Below, one piece after another: positions 56,721 through 64,000 of a stretch of DNA of 64,000 nucleotides. The DNA comes from Trichoderma breve. Taxonomy: Eukaryota; Ascomycota; Sordariomycetes; Hypocreales; Hypocreaceae. Both the position numbers and the translations under genes were made by a program. The stretch covers positions 4,278,001 to 4,342,000 of the forward strand of contig NC_079234.1 in assembly GCF_028502605.1 (NCBI RefSeq), in the 5' to 3' direction. The notes under the pieces are model-generated. The model was given only the letters and a program-made list of their open reading frames with translations, was not told the DNA's origin and did not search any database. The first letter of the stretch is position 1; each line of letters starts with the position of its first letter.

Positions 56721-57549
56721 ATGGTCACCACACGCGCCGCCTCCTCTCGCGCCGCCAGCGTCGAGCCCACCGCCTTCGTCCCCGCAACCCCCTCCGCCAA
56801 ACGCTCCTCCAAATCATCCGCCACCAAGTCCTCCAAATCCGCCTTCACCCACGTTCCCACAACCGCCACCCTCGCCTGGCTCGCCATCTCCCTGCCCCTC
56901 GTCATCTGGGACACCGGCTACGTGCTCCTCCGCCCGCTGTCCATGCCCGGCGGCTCCCTCCACTGGCCCATCTGGGCGCCCTACAAGCTCTACGGCGAGG
57001 TCGATCACATCTACGGCTTCAAGGCCTTCAACGCCGGAAACGGCTTCACCAGCGCCCAGGGCTTCCTCAATGCCGTCGAGACCCTGCTTTACCTCTGGTA
57101 CTTTGCCGCCTGGTTCTTCTCCGGCAAGCGCTCCTCTGCTGGAATCAAGGTCTTGAGCGGGAGGGCTGGTGCCAGGGCCACTCTCATTGGCTTCAGCGCC
57201 GCTATCATGACGCTTAGCAAGACGGTTCTGTATTGTAAGTATTTTCGAGATACCTCTTACGTTAAAAAACTGAAAGAAAAACTTAAAATGATGTAAATCA
57301 AACTAACGGCAGACAGGGGCAAACGAGTACTACAGTGGTTTCGACAACATCGGCCACAACCCCCTTCAAGATCTCATTCTGCTCTGGATCATCCCCAAGT
57401 ATGTTCAAACTCGTCAATCGATTCGTGAAACCCACTAACTCGTTTAAAAAAGCGGTGCTTGGCTCGTTGGCCCGACCTACATGATCTGGTCCATCGGCAG
57501 CGACCTTGTCAGCGGCCTTGACCCTGCCTCACGCTCAAAGAGCGAGTAA
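56721..57549 (+). CDS. EXPERA-domain, EBP-like multi-pass membrane protein
   Basis: Exons 56721-57234, 57317-57398 and 57453-57549 (introns 82 and 54 nt) give 230 residues. A Ser/Ala/Lys-rich tail of about 50 residues precedes roughly four or five helices. The order WDTGYVLL, WPIWAPYKLYGEVDHIYG, AQGFLNAVETLLYLWYF and then NEYYSGFDNIGHNPL with NGAWLVGPTYMIWSIG parallels emopamil-binding protein (EBP), whose last helices read [25 protein letters not shown]. EBP is the animal/plant sterol delta8-delta7 isomerase; fungi use the unrelated Erg2 for that step, so the job of this fungal relative is open. One acidic ligand (VET) is kept, but the first helix has Asp where EBP has Glu and lacks the nearby catalytic His. 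Start chosen at the ATG that follows a CCCAAAA context and leaves a simple N-terminus; an earlier open frame has no good ATG context. Probably ER. Confidence 0.65.
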
Positions 57550-58114
57550 ATGCATGTATTAAAACACTGTTTCAAAACATCTTAGCCATGGCACGGCATG
57601 ACATGGCATATGCTCTCAGTCTTGTAACGCGGTTAATGGGGGACATGATTGGTAACAGAGGGACGTGTATGTATATGTATATATATGAGTCTGTATGTAT
57701 ACCCGCAATGCGACGAATACGAAGAAATGACCTCGGCTTGCATCGACACCTCAAATAACTCTCGTAGTAAAAAAAAAATATTCAACTTTCAAGTCTAAGA
57801 GGCAATGCGCGCTCTTTTGTAACCCGATTTTGTACCATATCCCAGGACTTGCAAACAGAAAAAAAGGAATGTCCAATACAAAATGAATGACAGCCAGAGA
57901 AAATGGTATCGTAAGCGTGTCAGCCGACACTGGGTATCAACCAAAATATGCAACAAACATAGGAAAAGCAAAAAAAAAAAAGCAAAAGAGAGAATAAATA
58001 CCAAAAGTTGCTTTTGCACCATTGAAGAAATCATTTCCTGCTTCTTTTCCCTCCCCCCCTGCCCAAGTTCACATCATCTCATTATTCCCAATCATATGGA
58101 TGCATGTATGTGGG
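57550..58114. other. Intergenic region between convergent genes
   Basis: 565 bases of 3' flank with TATATGTATA words (57668-57690) and A runs (57768-57779, 57970-57980). No gene. Confidence 0.5.
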
Positions 58115-60835
58115 CTAACTCATATCAGTAAGTCCTCCCAAATCAGAATATTGTGCCCAGGCGTCGTTCGTATTAGCTTCAGCCTCTGTCTCAGTCCCGT
58201 CCATAAAGGCTAGCATTATGGACCAATCATCGGAATCCCTCCGGCTGGGAGTCCACGTTTCCTCGCTGATGCTGTTTTCACGAATGCGGACGGAGATGTT
58301 CTTGGCTTCAAACCCAAAATTCTTCCGTCGAAGGTCTCCAAGCATCGTGTAGCGTCGTTGCAGGGCGGTTGGCGCCGGCGCCGACCGCGCGGGCTCTAAA
58401 CTTCTTCGTTTTCTCTTGACGTCTTCTTTCCTGTCAACCGCTCCTGAGTAGCTGTGGAGCCCCGCCGCTAAGCTCCCCAGTTCGCCGGAAATGGCGCTGG
58501 CTGATGCCGAACGCGGCAGATCCAGTCTTACCGGGGCCTTGTCTTGTGGACCCCAGCGGGCGAGCATCATCTCAAGCTCCAGAGCGGCATCCGTCGTGGG
58601 CGTCGTGGGACTGGACAGCGCGCTCGTGGAAAGCGTGTCAATCGTGCTGCTCATGCTCTCGGGCACTGACGAGGCAGTGGTGCTCGAGCTCGAGTTCGAT
58701 TGAGACGACGCCGTCGAATCGCTCCGGCCCGCCAATGCGCCTTTCATCATCAGCCCCTCATCCTCTGGCTCTACCGTGACTGCTTGTGTCCCGTTCCCAT
58801 AGCCTTGTACTACAATCTCGTGATACAATGGCTTCGCCGGCGTCGGCGGCGTCGACGGCTGTGATGCCGACATGGAGCTCCTCCTGAATTTCCTTAGCGA
58901 CCTGCGGATGGTTGAATTGCGCCTCAAGCAGTTGGAAAGAGAGCTTGACCGAGAAAGGGTTGCAGGAGACGAGTTGTCTGACAGGGTCGACATGGATGGA
59001 TTGCGGCTCTTGTTGTGCGTCAATGCGAAGTAGTCAATATCAGGCTTGATCTCTATCCTTTCCACCGGAGTTTCCTGTATCTTGATGGCCCGCTGGGTCA
59101 CGAGGTCGTCATCGGCCACAATGTCTGTTTGGATCCGCAGGGGTTTCTTCATCTCGTGAGATGCTGATGACCATGGAGGGGTGCCATTCATCGAGACCGT
59201 GAGGTGGTAAGACGTCTCCTCGCCCCGCACCTCTGCCGGTTTTCGTGTTGCACTGCGCAAAACTTGGTGGACTGCATAAACCAGGATCCATCGCACCTTA
59301 CGAGCCTCCAGCAGTGAAATCTTCTCGCTCTTGTCGACCTTGCTGGGAGAAAGAACGGCATCCTCTTCAAATCTGCGGTATGCCTGTACGAGGTCGTTCT
59401 TGAAACACTTTTCTGTCCAGTTGGATGCCGTGATTAAAGCCGTAATCGTTACTAACCGCTGGCCGGGAATGACCTTTTCGACAAATGGAAACTTTGAGAG
59501 GCGACGGAGCCCATCACTAGAAGCCTCAAGCTGAGGCAGCTGAGGCAGGGGATGCTGCAAGGGCTCGAATTTGTTGTTTTCGTTGAATGTCTGGACCAGC
59601 TGCTCAGTACAGATGCCGCCGACTGCCGTTGATGGTATGATGTCCGATGCGGTGTAGCTATTATCCACGAGAAGCTCGTATAGGGCATCAAAATCCTCTG
59701 CCATTATGCTGAGTACATCTGCGCTAAATGTCCTGGGAGGATAGTAGCCAAACTTGGCTGAGTAAAAGGACAGCAGAAAGCTTCGGAACCTGTCGAGGTG
59801 GGCGCGGGTGCCGGCTGGAATTCCCAGATTTGTTTCCGATAATTCTTCGTCGAGGAAGCTCCTCAGTCTATTGGATGTCTGCTGCAGCATTGCGTTCATT
59901 TCCAAGCGTGCCCTGCGGACAAGTGTTCGCGATACCGCACTGATAAGCTGTCACATGAGACAAAATTAGTGCCAAGTTCGCAAAAGACATAACGCATCAG
60001 AAAAAAAAACAGCGACAGGATTATTCCCTACCTGGTACTCTGAAGTGGAAAACAAGCGGTCATGCATGCCAACGCAATGAGCAAAGGCCTGTTTATACAA
60101 GTCATTCAGCTGAAATGTCTCTGCCAGATAAAGAGCCGCGGTGGCGTGGACGGGTATTTCGGCCATCTCGAGGTACTGCGTGTGGCGCATATACTTGAGC
60201 AAATCATCCACGTTGCTTTCCGGAGAGGACCTGAACTCGCGCATGGAGCGAAGGAGTGTGACGAGTGCGCTTCCCAGACTTTCGCCGACGATTGGCCTCC
60301 CTAGAACCCACGCAAAAAGATTTCTGAAGGCCAGATGATAGCGCTGTGCCTGCTTCTCGGTGGCATGAGGGGGGGCCGGAATATACAGCTCAGCCGTCGA
60401 CCTAGGATGCAGCTGATCCCACCTCTCAATCTCCTGCGCCGTCCTAGACGCAAGACCCTCCAGTACCAGGAACTTTTCGAGGAGCGGAAGGCATCCCGCT
60501 AACAGCAGAGCCGCAAAAGGCAGCTTGAAAGACGGCCCGCGCTTTGAATCACCCTTGGCATAAAGGTGGACAAGGCAGTTGCCGTTACGCTCCCAAATTT
60601 CGGGATCCTATAGCAATACAATGCCACACCGGTTAGACTGCTGTTAACACGCCATTGGCGCAGGGACAGGCGTTTCCATTGGGCCAATGCGACTCACCCT
60701 TCGTAGCTCGTCCCAGTCCCTGCACGTTTTGCTGGCACCATCCCAACGCTTGAGCGGCACCGGCTTGCCATCCTCTCCAATCGAAAGGCCGCGAGCCCTG
60801 CGGACGCTGCTTGATCGTGCTCTCGGGCCGGCCAT
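58115..60835 (-). CDS. Large conserved fungal protein, unknown function (DUF8004-like)
   Basis: Exons 60835-60698, 60607-60032 and 59947-58115 (introns 90 and 84 nt, both phase 0) give 848 residues. The first exon is basic (MAGPRARSSSVRRARGLSIG). Residues 47-240 form a helical, BTB-like-looking start: ERNGNCLVHLYAKGDSKRGP, SFKLPFAALLLAGCLPLLEK, later YLEMAEIPVHATAALYLAET. The centre has HLDRFRSFLLSFYSAKFGYYPP, which I associate with a fungal family named DUF8004. The last 350 residues are Ser/Thr/Pro-rich and probably disordered (SSQSNSSSSTTASSVPESM). The beginning, with a short stretch of negated LVHLY and later residues predicted to pair, resembles a BTB fold, so an adaptor or regulator role is a guess only. 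The start is the first ATG; upstream in-frame codons contain none. Confidence 0.78.
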
Positions 60836-61946
60836 CAGAGGCGGGAAAGACTTGGGGAGTGGAGTTGATGCTGCCCGCAAAAGACGGACGGTTGTTGGTG
60901 TGCGGGCTGTGGACGAGACAGGCCCCAGGTTGTTATATATGGTGGTGTGAGTTTATACCTTGGATATAGAATATGTATAGTATCAGCATGCAGGCTGAAG
61001 CATCCACAGATAAAAAAAAGTCTAAACCTCTTTCCCACTCCCTCACACCATCCCCAGCTCCAGTCGTCGGCAGGTGAAAGGCAAATCACAGGCACGTTGA
61101 GTCGATCTCCAGCTCTCAGAGGCAAAAAGGGCAGCCCGAGACGTCACAGGCTAGTGATGGTGAGCCCGCTCTCGTGTTCCCCGGCCGTGTAACTTGGCGT
61201 GTGGTTCCTGCAAGGCTTGGAGCTTGTGAAGCTTGCTCGACGCCCGCCGAGTCGATGGCGGTATCACGAGGATTGGCAGTCGAATGCAGCCATGAGATGA
61301 ATCACTAGACAGCCACCATGTTGCAGGGCTGGCCTCTCATACGAACCGAGACGAGTGGAGAGGGACGGCGAGACGCAAAGTATAAAGTAACTTGGAACAG
61401 AAAGATAAAGGGAGAACGAGGAGAGACGACGTTTCCGTGTTGCTGCTTGCTCTTGCGTCGGGTGCCGAAAAGGCAATTGCTTAGCAGCTCTTAGCTTGGC
61501 CTAGCTCCCCCCAGCTGGCGCAGTGCAATTTTCCTTTTCCCCTAGCAGCACGCCGCAAATGCCTTGGCCAGTGGCCATTGTGCAAGGATGCGGCCCCTGT
61601 ATTCTAGCCCCGAGAGATGGTGCTAGCTGCTCTAGGGCACTAGCAGTTAGCGCGGCACCAGGCCAGCGATTGCATCAATCAAGGCACCAGCACCCAACAT
61701 GGACATGCAATTGACTCCAAAGTCCCATCCGAGGCAGCATGTACCCCACTGCAGCAAGCGCCGCGAAATAGTACATCCATGGATATGGATCCATGCTTTC
61801 GCCATTTGATGTCTCATCGTGATCGCGGCATCCATCAGCACTCGTATCTCGACATTTCGAGGACAAGCAGCAGCGTACTGTACAGCTCGTAGCACGGAAG
61901 CACGGAGCATACCCAAGGGCTGGTACCACGGAATATGCACATGTAT

Positions 61947-61977
61947 GCAGAAGCAGCAGCAGCAGCAGCAGCAGAAG
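61947..61977. repeat. AGC trinucleotide microsatellite
   Basis: About eight AGC units in a row with flanking AGA variants; non-coding as far as can be seen. Confidence 0.9.
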
Positions 61978-62188
61978 CAGGGATGACATCGTCTTCATCA
62001 GCACATGCTGCTTTGGGCAAATGGCCAACCATGTCTCATCCAAGCGTTCATCGCTTGCAGGGGTGTGCCAGCCGCTCACTGGCTCTGCAGCAAGCACGAG
62101 GCGGTGGTGAGCTGGCACAGAGTCGAGTCCCAGCATCCGATCCTTGTTTGCATGATTCGCTCCACCTCAGCATCAGCCGTGAAGGAAA

Positions 62189-62211
62189 GAAAAAAAAAAA
62201 AAAAAAAAAAA
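62189..62211. repeat. Poly(A) homopolymer run
   Basis: More than 20 consecutive A bases after GAAAG. Length in the assembly may be unreliable. Confidence 0.9.
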
Positions 62212-64000
62212 GAAGGCCCGTAGACTTGGGTAGTGCTACATTGCAGCAAGCAAGTGTTCGGCACATATTGGAGTCGCTTTATGCTCTCGTCTTGGCTGCT
62301 GAGGCCAAGCTCCGGATGCATATCAAGGCCGCGACCGGCCAGTCTGACCACGAGGAAACCAGATACTATCTGTCTGTCTGCCTTGGTCTGGGTCCCGCCA
62401 CGCAGTGCTCACTCGGTGCATACTGTGGCAGAGAGTCCGGCCAGTCAAGACCAGCGACGCAGAGAGATGGCTGAACCAGGATCCTGCTGTGAGCTGGGCT
62501 TTCACAAAGTCAACGGAGATGCATCCACGTCACTCCCTCTCGCATAGACTATTGCCAAGCTGAGCTTCTTGTCAACAGCTCCAGATCCAATCGCAGAGGC
62601 GCAAAAGTCCGCGGGCTTGCCGAGCGAGCTCTGCTTGTTACATGTCTTGTTTCCTCTTCAAGTGCAGAGCCCGAGTATTAGCCCACATTCATGCGGTGTG
62701 TTCCTGGTGCTGCATTGTGTCGTCAACTATTTTATCCTGCCTCTTTTTTTTCTTCGGCGAAGCGAAGCATGGTGAAATCTCCTTCCGTCTCCCGTCAAGA
62801 GGCGTCCGGGAGTGGACCGAAAAAAAAGTGACGAGTATCATCATGCCATCCGGGCTCTGCCCTCAAGCCTGGTAATCGAGCAAGGATCCGCGATGTTCAC
62901 TCCACTTCGGCGGCACTGGCGGACTGTGGGCTGCGGCCATCTCAGATCCGATGCGCCAAAGCTCGCCCGACGTCGTGCGGACATCATTGACTTCCATTAT
63001 TGCGTTACCTGCATCTGGCCCCCAAAAAAGAGCTCAACTCCCTTGCAGACTGTTGGCCGAAACCAGCATGGCATGATGCGATTTGTGCCGACGAGAGAAA
63101 AATAAGGCTTTGTTCCCCTCCTCCCTTCTCCCCAGATGGTCTCACAGCATATGAGACTCTGTCGCATTCTGCTAGCGATTAGCCCTTGTTTTGCTTTTTT
63201 TTTGCGACTTGCTTGAATTCTCTTTTTATCTCAAGTATCCACTGTCTGTAGCATCGCGCCGCTTAAGCGTTCAACAAGAGACAACTTCCCTGCAAGCCTC
63301 CTCGGTAAAATCAAGACTGTGCAGATTCCGAAATCGCCTTTTTCCGATCTCGTTTGTCAGCCTTACGTACGCTCGTAAACATCGATTTTGCGTGCTCACT
63401 CAGCCAGCTGAAGGAAAAGGTTAAATACGAGCCACTGTTCCTGATTACTTCTGGCTTCCCGTGCTTCTCCTCTTTGGTTCCTGGCCTGGCCAAAGTAGAG
63501 CGGTAGTACTGTACTGCGATCACTGCGAGTGACGCCTCCCCCAGAGACAAATATCCAGCATCTCCGCGTACATCCTCAAAAGGAGAAATGTCGTAGAGCT
63601 TTCTGTTTGAGAATGAGGAGCAACTCGCTACTTTGGAATATCCTTTCGCGAGATGAGACATATGAGGACATGTCGACCTCACCGACAAGACAAAACCCGG
63701 CGGTATGGCATGTTAAGACACAGCCCAGTAGAATTGCCCAACCATGGCCAACGGAGGACAGCGCACTTCACAGTGTTAGTGCCATCTCGCATTGTAGCTC
63801 GGAACCCTAAGGCTTCGTATGAAACAATGCTTTGAGGCTGCCTTCATTAGCTGCGTAGCAAGCTTGTCAAAGTGCATTAGCACTAGCTCTATTGCTCATA
63901 GTACATGTCGGAGCGTTTGCGTCCAGTACCGACTGTGCTTGCGTGGCCGATGACATGGAAAGGGGTTCTCATTCTAATAAGCCTAGCGGAAATTGTCGCC

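Larger units (their letters stand above)
60836..64000. other. Gene-free right end with microsatellites
   Basis: 3.2 kb with only short random-looking frames. An AGC array lies at about 61947-61977 and an A run of over 20 bases at about 62189-62211. The first part is the promoter of the large minus-strand protein; the remainder may be upstream sequence of a gene beyond the window. No RNA gene recognised. Confidence 0.5.

Noticed and set aside
61935..62474. 179-codon frame with an Ala run
   Set aside because: Built from the AGC microsatellite and the poly(A) run; not protein-like elsewhere.
1..64000. CRISPR arrays, tRNA or rRNA genes, intact transposons
   Set aside because: Looked for spaced repeats, tRNA B-box-like GTTCGANNC words in cloverleaf context, and transposase or reverse transcriptase motifs; none found by eye.

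Overview
The window is nuclear DNA of a filamentous ascomycete, most likely Trichoderma or a close hypocrealean relative. The strongest pointer is a family GH3 beta-glucosidase at 34535-37735 that reads like Trichoderma reesei Cel3B from signal peptide to C-terminus. Short introns (about 55-120 nt, GTAAGT-type donors, CTAAC-type branch points), compact genes on both strands and long pyrimidine-rich leaders fit the same group. I see no operons, CRISPR, tRNA, rRNA or intact transposon.

Layout. 0-10 kb: the 3' end of an MFS transporter, a bestrophin-type anion channel, a gene-poor stretch with an AT-rich island (about 5.4-8.0 kb), then a zinc alcohol dehydrogenase. 10-14 kb: a secreted cysteine-rich protein gene containing a duplicated exon plus intron, and a single-pass membrane protein. 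14.9-24 kb: a housekeeping block with Mediator subunit 22, tRNA pseudouridine synthase Pus1, an FIT/Scs3-type lipid phosphatase, Ap4A phosphorylase and a Myb-like nuclear protein. 26.8-30.4 kb: ATG27 and ERG24 in divergent orientation. 30.4-38 kb: a gene-free 4.2 kb stretch, then cel3B. 39-46 kb: a two-TM small protein, a CofD/UPF0052 protein, a zinc-free MDR oxidoreductase and a small secreted cysteine-containing protein. 46-51 kb: an AT-richer accessory-looking segment with two unrecognised genes. 52-61 kb: an eight-exon sugar transporter, a DUF924 protein, an EBP/EXPERA-like membrane protein and a large fungal protein of unknown function. 61-64 kb: no gene seen.

How the genes work together. 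There is no biosynthetic cluster; most genes are independent. Loose links are ERG24 and the EBP-like protein (sterol chemistry), Cel3B and the sugar transporter (cellobiose hydrolysis and uptake), and FIT with the ER lipid enzymes. Gene models for spliced genes were built by eye from donor, branch and acceptor sites plus frame agreement; all chosen joins keep frame.

Most unusual points: (1) the exon-plus-intron tandem duplication in the cysteine-rich secreted protein; (2) cel3B with two in-frame signal peptides, one inside its first intron; (3) a mitochondrial-like leader without an ATG in front of the DUF924 protein; (4) tandem repeats with a CGTATA core before ERG24; (5) a tail-anchored protein with two Cys/His zinc-like motifs.
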